Assembly: GCF_001507645.1 (NCBI RefSeq)
Contig: NZ_CP013909.1
Location: 434,001-498,000 of the forward strand
Direction: 5' to 3'
Origin: Hymenobacter sedentarius
Lineage (GTDB): Bacteria; Bacteroidota; Bacteroidia; Cytophagales; Hymenobacteraceae
DNA: 64,000 nt
Part shown: in pieces, positions 52,855 to 62,035 of the stretch
How positions within the stretch are numbered: the first letter of the stretch is position 1
How the letters are laid out: each line of letters opens with the position of its first letter
Translations under genes and position numbers: made by a program
The notes under the pieces: model-generated
Database searches by the model: none
What the model was told of the DNA's origin: nothing
The model's input: only the letters and a program-made list of their open reading frames with translations

Positions 52855-53532
52855 ATGTCACGTGCCGACCGGTTTCGCTACTTTCTCGACTACTTCACTA
52901 CCCACTTTCCGGAACCCAAAACGGAACTGGTGTACGGCAACCCATACGAGCTGATAGTGGCCGTAGTGCTCAGCGCGCAGTGCACCGATAAGCGCGTAAA
53001 CCAGATAATGCCGGCGCTGCTGGAGCAGTTTCCCACCGCCGCGCACCTGGGGGCGGCCTCGGCCGAAGAAATCTTCGTGTTCATCCGCAGCATTTCGTAT
53101 CCCAACAACAAAGCCAAGCACCTGGCCGGCCTGGGCCGCATGCTCACCGAAGAGTTTGGGGGCGAAGTTCCGAGCCAGATTGAGGAATTGCAGCGGCTGC
53201 CTGGCGTGGGCCGCAAAACGGCCAACGTGGTGGCCTCGGTCATTTACAACCAGCCCGCCATGGCGGTTGATACGCACGTATTTCGGGTGTCGCACCGCAT
53301 TGGCCTCGTGCCAAAAGTGGCCACCACCCCGCTTGCTGTGGAGAAGGCCCTGGTTCGGTACATCCCCGAAGACCTAATCAATAAAGCCCACCACTGGCTG
53401 ATTTTGCACGGCCGCTACATCTGCGTGGCCCGCTCGCCCAAGTGCAGCATTTGCCCGCTGGCTCCCAGCTGCGCCTACTTTGAAAAGCACTTTGGCAAGG
53501 AGCTGGCCTACGTGCCGTTGCCTACCGAATAG
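52855..53532 (+). CDS. nth: Endonuclease III (DNA glycosylase/AP lyase)
   Basis: 225 residues from the ATG at 52855; the open frame reaches 52813 but would translate the repeat arm. The HhH LPGVGRKTANVVASV has catalytic Lys121, AVDTHVFRVSHRIG has Asp139, and the [4Fe-4S] ligands are Cys190, Cys197, Cys200 and Cys206 (C-x6-C-x2-C-x5-C). It removes oxidised pyrimidines and nicks the abasic site. Confidence 0.96.
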   Translation: MSRADRFRYFLDYFTTHFPEPKTELVYGNPYELIVAVVLSAQCTDKRVNQIMPALLEQFPTAAHLGAASAEEIFVFIRSISYPNNKAKHLAGLGRMLTEEFGGEVPSQIEELQRLPGVGRKTANVVASVIYNQPAMAVDTHVFRVSHRIGLVPKVATTPLAVEKALVRYIPEDLINKAHHWLILHGRYICVARSPKCSICPLAPSCAYFEKHFGKELAYVPLPTE

Positions 53533-53535
53533 CCT

Positions 53536-53642
53536 TTGCCGGGCGTTACGATTCTGTACGGCTGCTTACAAAGCACAACTGGGCACAAGCTCGGCATTAT
53601 GCGGTATAAAACGTTGCCTTTTAAACTGTAACGCCCGGGCAA
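53536..53642. repeat. Intergenic palindrome between convergent nth and a glycosyltransferase gene
   Basis: Arms TTGCCGGGCGTTAC (53536-53549) and GTAACGCCCGGGCAA (53628-53642), equal except for one extra G. The interior is about 78 bp. Sequence unrelated to families A and B. Confidence 0.75.
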
Positions 53643-53646
53643 GCCT

Positions 53647-54855
53647 TTATACCGAGCCGGCTGACGCTTCCAATATTCCTTGTACCTGCTGAGCCAGCTG
53701 CTGGCGGTCGAACGCTGCCAGTGCCAACTGCCGGCCCCGGGCACCTGCCGCGGCTAGCGCCTCCGGCTGGGCCAGCAGCGCCCGTAATTGAGCTACCAGC
53801 GCGCCAGGCTCCCCGGCCGGCACGTACCAGCCGCAGTTGTACTGTTCCACAAGCGCCTTGGTCCAGCCCTGGTTGGTTACAATCACCGGCGTGCCCACGG
53901 CCAGCGAGTCATAAAGCTTGGCCGGCGAGTTAGAGTCCAGCACGGGCAAGCTCAAAAACGACACCACCGACACTGCCGCCAGCGCAAACCAGCTGAAAAC
54001 GTCGTGCCGGGCCTGCCCTCCCACCAACCGAATGTGCCCCGGCCAGCGGGCTGCCGCTGCCGCAATTAGCGGCTCTAAGTAGCCATGGCCCAGAAACAGC
54101 CACACCGTATCCGCATCGGTCGCGGCCATAGCTTCCGCCGCCGCGACCAATGTGGGAATATCGTTGGCCCGCCCGAAGGTGCCAGCGTATAAAATCACGC
54201 GCTTCCCCGCCAGCCCAACTTCCTGGCGAAGTTGAGCTACGTTAGCCGGTGTCGCCCGCACAGCCAAATCCAGGTCGGTGCCGTTGAGCACGGTCGTCAC
54301 CTTTGCGGATGAAATACCCAAATCAGTGATATAACGGCTCATATCCGGCGACAGCGGCAGAATGTGCCGGGCGCTCCCATAGAGGCGCTTCTCCAGATGA
54401 TACAGCTGCTGACGAGCCAAGGCGGTTGGCACGGCACCCATGGCAATGGGAAAGGAAGGCCACAGGTCCTGCACCTCAAACACCCACGGCACCTTGCGCC
54501 ACCGCGCCACCTGCGCCGCTGCCCAAGCCGCCGTAAGCGGCGTACTGATGCCCCAGATTACGTCCGGCTTGTCGATGCGCAGCCCTTCGCGCACGGCCCA
54601 CGCCGCATACTGCGCAAAGGACAAGGCGCGGCGAGCAGGCCCCATTTTGTTGTCGTACGGCACCTTCGCCTCCCGGATTTCCACGCCGGCCGGCACCCAC
54701 GGAAACTCCTCGGTCAGCCGTTGCTCCTTCCAGGCGGGCGTAGTGAGCAGCGTCACCCGGTGCGTTTTAGCAATGTGGGCCAGCAGCGTGTAGTGCCGGC
54801 TGGTCGCCGGGCAGTCGGGGTTGGTGTGGTACTGGCTGAGAACGGCGATGTGCAT
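53647..54855 (-). CDS. Family 4 glycosyltransferase (WbuB-like)
   Basis: 402 residues. MHIAVLSQYHTNPDCPATSR begins the GT-B N-terminal domain; ITDLGISSAKVTTVLNGTDL is the linker, VILYAGTFGRANDIPTLVAA starts the donor-binding domain, and LPVLDSNSPAKLYDSLAVGT with TPVIVTNQGWTKALVEQYNC carries the E/D-x7-E-type loop region. Likely adds a sugar to a surface polysaccharide in the cytoplasm. It stands alone here. Confidence 0.9.
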   Translation of the reverse strand: MHIAVLSQYHTNPDCPATSRHYTLLAHIAKTHRVTLLTTPAWKEQRLTEEFPWVPAGVEIREAKVPYDNKMGPARRALSFAQYAAWAVREGLRIDKPDVIWGISTPLTAAWAAAQVARWRKVPWVFEVQDLWPSFPIAMGAVPTALARQQLYHLEKRLYGSARHILPLSPDMSRYITDLGISSAKVTTVLNGTDLDLAVRATPANVAQLRQEVGLAGKRVILYAGTFGRANDIPTLVAAAEAMAATDADTVWLFLGHGYLEPLIAAAAARWPGHIRLVGGQARHDVFSWFALAAVSVVSFLSLPVLDSNSPAKLYDSLAVGTPVIVTNQGWTKALVEQYNCGWYVPAGEPGALVAQLRALLAQPEALAAAGARGRQLALAAFDRQQLAQQVQGILEASAGSV

Positions 54856-54944
54856 GGAATCACTGAGTGACTGAACGACTGAGTAACTGAGTAAATGATG
54901 AGGTTAACAGCACGTTCGCTCAGTCACTCAGCTGCTCAGTCGCG
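54856..54944. repeat. Intergenic palindrome built on CTGAGT motifs
   Basis: Left arm near 54858-54890 (CACTGAGTGACTGAACGACT and GAGTAACTGAG) and right arm near 54915-54944 (CTCAGTCACTCAGCTGCTCA then GTCGCG). The pairing is imperfect because both arms are iterations of an 8-9-bp CTGAGT-like unit. The right arm overlaps the end of the gldB reading frame (stop at 54936). Confidence 0.7.
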
Positions 54945-55961
54945 CTTGGGCCGGTAGTGCGACTCGTTGAGAATGCGCTGGGCATTCTTCTCGGCCATGA
55001 GGCGGCCCAGGCTGACTTCGGGGTGCTCGGCCACGTACTTGCGCACGATTTGGAGGCCCACCCACTGGCCCACCCTGCCCGGGCAGGTTTTGTCGATTTC
55101 GGGCACGTTGGGCCGCTCGCCCACGTACTTCTGTAGCAGGAACGGCGTAGTAGAGTACAGGAGGTTTTTTTCCAGAAAATGGCCCCACACCCGCGGCTCG
55201 TTGGCTTCCAGTCCTACCATCTCGCGGCCGGTATAGCCCAGCAGCAACGAATCGGGCGTGCAGGGCAGCATTAGGCTGGCGAAATAGAGCGCCTTGCCCG
55301 AATGCACCATGGCATCCAGCATAGTGTTGGCCGTCAGCTCGTGGCGGTTGTACTTGCTCGACACGTTTTGGGCCAGCAGCGGCAGCAGCCCCGCGGGCGT
55401 GTAGCGGCGCAGCATGTACTGGGGCAGGTCGGGCCGCTTACTGGCTTTGGGGCCCGCAAACCAGTCCAGGCTAAGCACCAACAAGCTGTCGTTCACATAA
55501 ATATCCTTGCTCAAGAACCCGCTTACATAAGTCGCCGCAGGCGGCACCCGGAAGTCGGGAAAGTAATAATGCACCCGCCGGAACATCTCCCCCAGGTCGT
55601 GGGTAAGCGCTGCGCTGTCGGGGAACGCGGCGGCCGTTTCGCGGCCCAGCTGCTGCAGAGCCGCGTTAGTAGCCAACTGGGGCAAGCCGCCCTCCAGCTC
55701 ATTTTCAGTAGCCGGCTGCCGCTGCAAATAATACCGGGAAAAAGCCCGGTGGGCATCCATAAACTGCCGGGCGTCGGCGGGCGTCTTAATCTTGAAAAAA
55801 GGTATTTCCAGATGCTGCACCCGCACCGGCAAGGCCGGGGCATCGGCCGCGACATCGGTCCGGCAGCCCTCGGCCGAGCCCTTTTTACAAGCCCCTAGTC
55901 CGAGGCTTACTACCAACAATACGGGCAGCCAGCGCCGCCAGGCAAAATTATTCTTATTCAC
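54936..55961 (-). CDS. gldB: Gliding motility lipoprotein GldB
   Basis: 341 residues. A signal peptide with lipobox-like LGLGACKKG is followed by VQHLEIPFFKIKTPADARQF, the region HYYFPDFRVPPAATYVSGF, DYFA-like SLDWFAGPKAS, LPQYMLRRYTPAGLLPLLAQ, and the C-terminal WVGLQIVRKYVAEHPEVSLG. GldB is a core protein of Bacteroidota gliding and is linked to the type IX secretion motor. Exact activity is unknown. Confidence 0.92.
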   Translation of the reverse strand: MNKNNFAWRRWLPVLLVVSLGLGACKKGSAEGCRTDVAADAPALPVRVQHLEIPFFKIKTPADARQFMDAHRAFSRYYLQRQPATENELEGGLPQLATNAALQQLGRETAAAFPDSAALTHDLGEMFRRVHYYFPDFRVPPAATYVSGFLSKDIYVNDSLLVLSLDWFAGPKASKRPDLPQYMLRRYTPAGLLPLLAQNVSSKYNRHELTANTMLDAMVHSGKALYFASLMLPCTPDSLLLGYTGREMVGLEANEPRVWGHFLEKNLLYSTTPFLLQKYVGERPNVPEIDKTCPGRVGQWVGLQIVRKYVAEHPEVSLGRLMAEKNAQRILNESHYRPKRD

Positions 55962-56041
55962 GCGCGTTACTTTGGGGCAAAATTAGCCAACAACCCGTTG
56001 GCAGCCGGCAGTTGCCGGAAGCTGCGGGCCACCTGCCTTCT

Positions 56042-56728
56042 ATGAAAAAAATATTCCTTGCCCTGCTGGTCTTCGTAGCCACCATTCACACCGCTTCAGC
56101 TCAATTTGAAATTGGGCTAAAAGTGTCGCCTTCCATTACCAGCCTGCGGGCCGAGTCGCCCGCCGACCACGCCTTCACCAGCGATGGCAGCCAGGCTGGC
56201 TTCGGCGGTGGCCTCGTGGTGGATTATTTTTTCGGCGAGAATTACGCGTTTAGCACCGGCTTATTGCTCACCGGCAAAGGCGGCAGCATCAAATACACCG
56301 ACGTTTCCAGCGGCGTAACGGGCCAGTCGTTTGTGGTCCCGCTGAAGTTTAATACCCAGTATCTGGGCGTGCCGCTCACCGTGAAGCTGTTCACGAATGA
56401 AATTGCGCCCGCTACCCGGCTCTACTTCCAGGTAGGTGGTGCATTGAATGTGCCCATTGGCACGCGCATCAACAGCAGCAAGTTCTTTAAGGACCCCGCC
56501 ACCAACAACGAAAACAAGGCCAGCGACTACGTATACTTCGTCGATGCCGACGCACTAGTTAGCGTGGGCACCGAGTACCAAATGGCAAAAAGCACCAAGC
56601 TTTTTGCCGGCATCAGCTACAACCGTGGCTTGGTCGACATCGACCACTACTTCGAGAAAAGCCGTGGCTTCAAAGACGTGACTATCAAGAACAGTGGCTT
56701 TGCGCTGGACCTCGGCATCAAGTTCTAG
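56042..56728 (+). CDS. Outer-membrane beta-barrel protein (PorT-like family)
   Basis: 228 residues from the ATG at 56042, which starts a signal peptide (MKKIFLALLVFVATIHTASA). Alternating hydrophobic strands such as GLKVSPSITSLRA, GGLVVDYFFGENYAFSTGLL, FKTQYLGVP-like FNTQYLGVPLTVKLF and the final SGFALDLGIKF (aromatic C-terminus) fit an eight-stranded porin-type barrel common in this phylum. Followed by a strong bidirectional terminator. Confidence 0.85.
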   Translation: MKKIFLALLVFVATIHTASAQFEIGLKVSPSITSLRAESPADHAFTSDGSQAGFGGGLVVDYFFGENYAFSTGLLLTGKGGSIKYTDVSSGVTGQSFVVPLKFNTQYLGVPLTVKLFTNEIAPATRLYFQVGGALNVPIGTRINSSKFFKDPATNNENKASDYVYFVDADALVSVGTEYQMAKSTKLFAGISYNRGLVDIDHYFEKSRGFKDVTIKNSGFALDLGIKF

Positions 56729-56758
56729 CCGACAAAGCCGTCGAAAGACTCCTTAAGC

Positions 56759-56800
56759 AAAAGCCCCGCCGTCTGCATTCGTGCAAGCGGCGGGGCTTTT
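56759..56800. terminator. Bidirectional Rho-independent terminator
   Basis: AAAAGCCCCGCCG (56759-56771) pairs with CGGCGGGGCTTTT (56788-56800). It lies between the convergent barrel-protein and rng genes. Confidence 0.93.
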
Positions 56801-56817
56801 GCTTTTCAACTCGAAGG

Positions 56818-58425
56818 CTAGTCCACGATTTCTACTTCGCGGTCCTGCAAACGGCTCATGGCCGCTGCTGAGGAACGCAGCTGGATTTCTTCGCCGCGCT
56901 CGTCTTCGATACGATAGTCGGTGAGGCCCAAGCTGCTGTCCTTTACCACCTTCACCCACTTGTAGTACTTGAGGTACCACTTCATCTGGCGCGACACCAG
57001 ACCCTTGGTGTAGTAGGCGTGCAGGAACGGATGCACCGACAGCGTGATGCCCGACTGGTTCTGGTTCACCAGGAGGTCGTCGATGCTGTTGTCGATGTCG
57101 TCGGTTACCTGGATGGAAGCCGAAATCTTGCCCGTGCCGCCGCAGGTGGGGCACACCTCGCCGGTCACGATGTTCTCGGCTGGCCGCACCCGCTGGCGGG
57201 TGATTTGCAGCAGGCCAAACTTGGTGATGGGCAACACCGTGAATTTGGCTTTGTCGAGCTTCATCACGTCGCGCACCGTGTCCTCCACCTTTTTGCGGCT
57301 CTCGGCCGAGCGCATGTCGATGAAGTCAATCACGATGATGCCGCCCATGTCGCGCAGGCGCAGCTGGCGGGCTACTTCTTTGGCAGCCAGCAAATTAATC
57401 ATCAAAGCCGTAGCTTCCTGGTCGTTCTCCTGATTGCTCTTGCTGCCCGAGTTCACGTCGATGACGTGCAGAGCTTCGGTGTGCTCAATTACGAGGTAGC
57501 CGCCGCCGGGTACGGTCACGGTCTTGCCAAACAGCGTCTTAAGCTGCTTTTCGATGCCGGTCTGCTCGAAGATTTTAATCTTCGAGTTATGCAGCTTCAG
57601 CAATCCAAGCTTGTCGGGCGCAATCTTCTGCAGGTAATCCCGCATCTCCTCGTACATGGCGGGCGCGTCCACCATAATGCTGTCGAAGGATTCGTTCAGC
57701 ATATCGCGGAGCATCGACGACGTGCGGCCCAGCTCGCCCAGGACCTTGTCGTTGGGCTTGGCCGTGCGGAGTGTGGTATAAAGCTGCTCCCACTTGGCCA
57801 CCATGTCCTGCATGTCCTTATCCAGCTCGGCCACCTCACGCCCTTCCGCCACGGTGCGGATGATGACGCCGAAGTTATTGGGCTTGATGCTGGCGATGAG
57901 GCGCTTGAGCCGGTCACGCTCGGCCTTGCTCACAATTTTCTTGCTGACGCTGATGGTGTTCGAAAACGGCATCAGCACGAGGTAGCGGCCCGCCATCGAA
58001 ATGTCGGTGCTCACGCGGGGGCCTTTGGTCGAAATCGGCTCCTTGATGACCTGCACCACAATCTGCTGGCCTTTCTTGAACACGCTCTCGGCCTTGCCCA
58101 CTTTATCGAGCGGGGGCTCAAACGTGAATTTTTCCAGTCCGGCAGTGGTGGCGCGGCCGCTTTGTACGGTGCGCACCCACTTCGTAAAGGAGTTGTATTG
58201 TTCGCCGAGGTCGCCGTAGTGCAGAAACGCGTCTTTTTCGTAGCCTATGTCCACAAAAGCCGCGTTCAAGCCGGGCATCACCTTTTTCACGGTGCCCAGG
58301 AAGATGTCGCCTACTGAGTAATTGGTGTCGTTGCGGTCGAAGTGGTATTCAATCAACCGTTTATCCTGCAACAACGCAATCCGCTCGCCTTCCTGAGTAG
58401 AATTAATCACTAATTCATTACTCAA
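56818..58425 (-). CDS. rng: Ribonuclease E/G family endoribonuclease
   Basis: 535 residues, RNase G-sized. The S1 domain is near 38-130 (IFLGTVKKVMPGLNAAFVDI, DAFLHYGDLGEQYN); the catalytic domain has VIDVNSGSKSNQ and GGIIVIDFIDMRSAESRKKV with the two Mg-binding aspartates, and the zinc-link cysteines CPTCGGTGK. It processes rRNA and mRNA. It lacks the long degradosome tail of RNase E. The leader upstream holds a strong hairpin (58491-58521). Confidence 0.96.
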   Translation of the reverse strand: MSNELVINSTQEGERIALLQDKRLIEYHFDRNDTNYSVGDIFLGTVKKVMPGLNAAFVDIGYEKDAFLHYGDLGEQYNSFTKWVRTVQSGRATTAGLEKFTFEPPLDKVGKAESVFKKGQQIVVQVIKEPISTKGPRVSTDISMAGRYLVLMPFSNTISVSKKIVSKAERDRLKRLIASIKPNNFGVIIRTVAEGREVAELDKDMQDMVAKWEQLYTTLRTAKPNDKVLGELGRTSSMLRDMLNESFDSIMVDAPAMYEEMRDYLQKIAPDKLGLLKLHNSKIKIFEQTGIEKQLKTLFGKTVTVPGGGYLVIEHTEALHVIDVNSGSKSNQENDQEATALMINLLAAKEVARQLRLRDMGGIIVIDFIDMRSAESRKKVEDTVRDVMKLDKAKFTVLPITKFGLLQITRQRVRPAENIVTGEVCPTCGGTGKISASIQVTDDIDNSIDDLLVNQNQSGITLSVHPFLHAYYTKGLVSRQMKWYLKYYKWVKVVKDSSLGLTDYRIEDERGEEIQLRSSAAAMSRLQDREVEIVD

Positions 58426-58490
58426 AGCGTTGATTTAGTTAAGGTAACCTGCTGGCAAGGCCGCTAAAGCACTACCCCGAAACCGGCAAA

Positions 58491-58521
58491 GGGAAGCCAG
58501 AACTCAAGGTTCTGGCTTCCC
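58491..58521. terminator. Hairpin in the rng leader region
   Basis: GGGAAGCCAGAAC (58491-58503) pairs perfectly with GTTCTGGCTTCCC (58509-58521) around a 5-base loop, followed by TTT on the minus strand. It could terminate the upstream small-gene transcript or act in an rng leader. Confidence 0.65.
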
Positions 58522-58638
58522 TCGCGAGCCACGGGAAAAGCACCCAACGCGGCCACACCCAGGAGGCTACGTGAGAGATAGACGGCTGGCTCCTTTCCCG
58601 TTAGGAAAACTGCCGGCCGCCGCTACGCCCCGTGAGGC

Positions 58639-58728
58639 TTACTTCTTCTTGTGACGGTTCTTGCGCAGGCGCTTCTTGCGCTTGTGAGTGGCAATCTTAT
58701 GACGCTTTCTTTTTTTACCGCAGGGCAT
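58639..58728 (-). CDS. 29-residue basic protein, AURKAIP1/COX24-like
   Basis: ATG at 58728, TAA at 58639: MPCGKKRKRHKIATHKRKKR followed by LRKNRHKKK. Twenty of the 29 residues are Lys, Arg or His. It is nearly the same as a short protein found throughout Bacteroidota that annotation pipelines label AURKAIP1/COX24-domain, whose mitochondrial relative mS38 is a small-subunit ribosomal protein. It is too short for normal gene callers. It probably binds rRNA. Confidence 0.88.
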   Translation of the reverse strand: MPCGKKRKRHKIATHKRKKRLRKNRHKKK

Positions 58729-58766
58729 GATGCTTGGGGGTTAAGTTGGTGTTTGAGTTATTGTAG

Positions 58767-59729
58767 CTATTTCAATTTGGCAATTTCTTCGTCTACCGAA
58801 GCGGCCAGGGCCGGGTCGGCGCTGAGGCTTTTGGCGGTGAGGAAAGCCGCCTTTGCGCCCTCCTTGTCGCCGGTGCGGGCCAAGGTCACGCCAAGGTAAA
58901 ACTGGCCGTTCACGTTCTTCGGATTGACTTTCACCAAGTCCTGGAAGCGTTTCACGGCTTTCTCGTACTGGTTGCTTTGCACCGCTAGAATGCCCATGTT
59001 GTAGAGGGCTTTCTCATTGCGGGGGTCGGTAGCCAGCACTTCGCGCAGGAGCGTTACACCCTGCACGGGGTTATCGGAGGCCATGTAGGCCATGCCGAGG
59101 TTGGTTTTAGCATCTAAGTTGCCCGGTTCCTTCTGCAAAACTTTTGCGTAAAGCTCCCGGGACTTGCCACCGAGCAGTTTTACCCGCTCGTCGGAAGCCG
59201 CAAAACTAAACGCTTGGAAGTAAGCATCGGCGGCCCGCTGCCAGTTTTGAGCGCTTGGGCTAGCCAAAGCCACCTGCTCCAGGTAATAGCCGGCGCTGTC
59301 AAACCGCTCCACGCTTTCGTAGCGGCGGGCCAGCGTGATGGCCGCCGCCGATTGGGCGGCCGCGTTGGGCGCCGCTTTGTACTCCGCCAGCAACCGCGCC
59401 AGTTCCGCCCGCTGGGCGGGGCTGGCGGTGGTGTGCGGGGCAGCCGCCGGTGCTGAAGCACTGTGGTCGTGCCCGTCGCCGTCGGAGTGGGCCCCGCCAT
59501 TGTCGGTAGCCGTAGCCGGTACCGGTCCCGAAGAAGCCTCGGTTTTGGAGCCGTTGGTGTTAGGACCGCCACCGTCACGGTTGGCCGTTTTCGCAGCGTC
59601 GCTGCTCAGCTCCGACCGACTTTCTTTTGGCTTCATGATGCCCTTGGGCAACACGTACAAGCCCCCGACCAGTGCAAGCGCAGCGGCGAGGACGACCAAT
59701 TGATGAGAAGCAGAACGGGATGTAGCCAT
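58767..59729 (-). CDS. TPR-repeat protein with N-terminal membrane anchor
   Basis: 320 residues. One hydrophobic segment (HQLVVLAAALALVGGLYVLP, residues 9-28), then a low-complexity acidic linker (Asn/Gly/Ser/His-rich, about 45-95), then about five TPR units: AYFQAFSFAASDERVKLL, AKVLQKEPGNLDAKTNLGMA, LREVLATDPRNEKALYNMGI, FQDLVKVNPKNVNGQFYLGV, and a final KEGAKAAFLTAKSLSADPAL. A scaffold for protein contacts; partner unknown. Confidence 0.85.
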   Translation of the reverse strand: MATSRSASHQLVVLAAALALVGGLYVLPKGIMKPKESRSELSSDAAKTANRDGGGPNTNGSKTEASSGPVPATATDNGGAHSDGDGHDHSASAPAAAPHTTASPAQRAELARLLAEYKAAPNAAAQSAAAITLARRYESVERFDSAGYYLEQVALASPSAQNWQRAADAYFQAFSFAASDERVKLLGGKSRELYAKVLQKEPGNLDAKTNLGMAYMASDNPVQGVTLLREVLATDPRNEKALYNMGILAVQSNQYEKAVKRFQDLVKVNPKNVNGQFYLGVTLARTGDKEGAKAAFLTAKSLSADPALAASVDEEIAKLK

Positions 59730-59868
59730 GGGCTGAAAAAAACCGGCCGCCGGGCTTCCCCTCTCGGAAAAGACACCGGCGGCGCGGCCGGTAATTCATT
59801 GCCTTATAGTCAGCAGTGGATAATAAGTAGGCTGATTACTTAATACCTAACGCTGTCTACTGTTGAAT

Positions 59869-60177
59869 TTAGGCTTTGGCAGCAACGGCTTTCACCTTCT
59901 TGCTGTTCTTAATTTTTGCCACGAAGGTTTTCGAAGGCTTAAAGCTCGGAATGTAGTGTTCCTCGATGATAAGGGACGTGTTTTTCGAGATGTTGCGGGC
60001 TACTTTACGGGCGCGCTTCTTGTTTACGAACGAGCCAAAGCCGCGTACATAAATGTTGTTGCCTTCCGTCATAGAATCTTTCACGACTTTGAAGAAAGCT
60101 TCAACAGTCATCAATACGTCTGCTTTCTCGATGCCGGTCTTCGTAGAGATTTCGGCGATTACCTCAGCTTTAGTCAC
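59869..60177 (-). CDS. HU/IHF-family DNA-binding protein
   Basis: 102 residues. MTKAEVIAEISTKTGIEKAD is the dimerisation helix pair, VRGFGSFVNKKRARKVARNI carries the beta-arm region, and a basic KIKNSKKVKAVAAKA tail extends past the usual 90 residues. It bends DNA. It is divergent from mutY. Confidence 0.95.
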   Translation of the reverse strand: MTKAEVIAEISTKTGIEKADVLMTVEAFFKVVKDSMTEGNNIYVRGFGSFVNKKRARKVARNISKNTSLIIEEHYIPSFKPSKTFVAKIKNSKKVKAVAAKA

Positions 60178-60366
60178 GTTGGTATGGTACTTAGGTGGTT
60201 AAAAAAATTACGTTTTTAGGCAAAAAAGTCCCGAATTCCAGCGTAAGCCCTTGCCCGGTAGGCGGTTCGCCCTTGAATTGGGGCCACAAAGGTAGCCCCC
60301 TTTTTTTGTTTTAACAACCAAGACGACTAAACAAGTCCAGGACCCAAATTATTCTCTTTCAAAATT

Positions 60367-61449
60367 TTGACAAAAATAACTTCCCGGCCTTCCTTTCTAG
60401 CGGCCGCGCTCCTGGCCTGGTATCCGCGGCATTCCCGCGACCTGCCCTGGCGCCACACCCGTGACCCGTACGCCATTTGGTTGTCGGAAATCATACTACA
60501 GCAAACCCGCGTAGCCCAAGGCCTCCCCTATTACGAAACCTTCCTGGCGGCCTACCCCACGGTGCAGGATTTAGCCGCCGCTCCAGAGGCTGAGGTCCTA
60601 CGCTACTGGCAGGGCTTAGGTTACTATTCGCGGGCTCGCAACATGCACCTTACCGCGCAGCAGGTGGTGCATGAATATGGCGGCCGGTTTCCCAGTACCT
60701 ACGCCGGCCTGCTGCAGCTGCGCGGCGTGGGGCCCTACACGGCGGCGGCCATTGCCTCCTTTGCTTTTGATGAGGCCGTGGCGGTGCTCGACGGCAATGT
60801 GTACCGCGTGCTGGCCCGCATCTTTGGGCTGCATTCAGATATTGCCGCGCCCAGCTCAAGAAAGGAGTTCCAGGCCCTGGCCGACCAGCACATTCCGGCC
60901 AGTACCCCGGCCGATTTCAATCAGGCCATTATGGAGTTTGGGGCCATTCAGTGCACGCCCCTAAAGCCCGATTGCATGTTTTGCCCCTTGCAAAGCCAGT
61001 GCTGGGCGTTTCAGCACGGCCAGGTAGCCTTACTGCCGGTAAAGAGCAAGGCCAAGGCCTCGCGCACCCGCTACTTCCACTACTTCGTGCTGCGCCACGG
61101 CGAGCAGACGTACCTGCGCGAGCGGCGGGAGAAAGACATCTGGCAGGGGCTCTACGACTTTGCCATGACCGAAACCACCGTGGCGGAGCTCCCACCCGCA
61201 GAGCTGATGCGCCACCTCGACGCGCTGGGCGTGCGCCTCGACACCAGCCAGGCCGCCGAACCCAGCTCGGCCTACCGCCACGTGTTGAGCCACCAAAAAC
61301 TGGAAGCGCGCTTCCATTCCCTGGTCTTGGCTCAACCGCTACCCGAAACCACGCTGCGGGACTTAGGGCTCCGTGCCTACTCGGCCAATGAAATCGAGGC
61401 CCTGCCCAAGCCCAAGCTAATTGCCAATTATTGCAGCCAGAATGCGTGA
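60367..61449 (+). CDS. mutY: A/G-specific adenine glycosylase
   Basis: 360 residues from a TTG at 60367. ATG is not available before the conserved WYPRHSRDLPWR. The catalytic Glu41 is in SEIILQQTR, the HhH is LRGVGPYTAAAIASFAF with Asp141 in VLDGNVYRV, the [4Fe-4S] ligands are in CTPLKPDCMFCPLQSQC, and the C-terminal 8-oxoG-recognition (NUDIX-like) domain begins near SRTRYFHYFVLRHGEQTYL. It removes adenine opposite 8-oxoguanine. Confidence 0.96.
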   Translation: MTKITSRPSFLAAALLAWYPRHSRDLPWRHTRDPYAIWLSEIILQQTRVAQGLPYYETFLAAYPTVQDLAAAPEAEVLRYWQGLGYYSRARNMHLTAQQVVHEYGGRFPSTYAGLLQLRGVGPYTAAAIASFAFDEAVAVLDGNVYRVLARIFGLHSDIAAPSSRKEFQALADQHIPASTPADFNQAIMEFGAIQCTPLKPDCMFCPLQSQCWAFQHGQVALLPVKSKAKASRTRYFHYFVLRHGEQTYLRERREKDIWQGLYDFAMTETTVAELPPAELMRHLDALGVRLDTSQAAEPSSAYRHVLSHQKLEARFHSLVLAQPLPETTLRDLGLRAYSANEIEALPKPKLIANYCSQNA

Positions 61450-61526
61450 GCCGGTTATGCCTATTTATATTAGCTAAGTCTGCCTATTTTTTTAGCAATT
61501 CTTTAGCTCAACTCAATTTAATCTAT

Positions 61527-61534
61527 TATCTTTG
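61527..61534 (+). promoter_or_regulatory. TAnnTTTG promoter box upstream of ssb
   Basis: TATCTTTG fits the -7 consensus exactly. It is 55 bp upstream of the ssb ATG. No clear -33 TTG is seen at the right spacing. Confidence 0.45.
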
Positions 61535-61589
61535 AGCAAGAAAAGGCCGGGTGGCTTTTTCGATTCTGTATTTCCTAACGAGCAATAAT

Positions 61590-62015
61590 ATGGCCGGAGT
61601 GAACAAAGTGATTTTGGTAGGCAACCTGGGCAAAGACCCCGAAGTGCGCCATTTGGAAGGCGGTGTGAGCGTGGCTCACTTCACCCTCGCTACCAACGAC
61701 TATTATAAGGACAAGCAGGGCAATCGGGTGGAGCGCACCGAATGGCACAACATCTCGGCGTGGCGTGGTCTGGCCGATATGGCCGACAAGTACCTGAAGA
61801 AGGGCCAGCAAGTGTACATCGAAGGCAAGCTGCGCACCCGCCAGTACCAGGACAAAGACCAGCAGACGCGCTACATCACCGAAATCATCGCCGATGAGAT
61901 TTCGATGCTGGGCGGCCGGCCGCAGGGGGCCACCGGCGATGCCAGCGCTCCGGCTACTGCCGAGCCGCAGCAAAGCTTCCGGCAGGAACCGGAGATGGAC
62001 CAGCTGCCGTTTTAG
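61590..62015 (+). CDS. ssb: Single-stranded DNA-binding protein
   Basis: 141 residues from the ATG at 61590 ([20 protein letters not shown]); the frame opens at 61551 but that extension is not family sequence. The OB fold spans about 1-105 with [15 protein letters not shown] and [20 protein letters not shown] Pro/Ala/Gln linker and the acidic tail EMDQLPF end it; the tail binds partner repair proteins such as RecG. Followed by a terminator. Confidence 0.96.
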   Translation: MAGVNKVILVGNLGKDPEVRHLEGGVSVAHFTLATNDYYKDKQGNRVERTEWHNISAWRGLADMADKYLKKGQQVYIEGKLRTRQYQDKDQQTRYITEIIADEISMLGGRPQGATGDASAPATAEPQQSFRQEPEMDQLPF

Positions 62016-62035
62016 TAGCTAAACAACGTTTTTGA

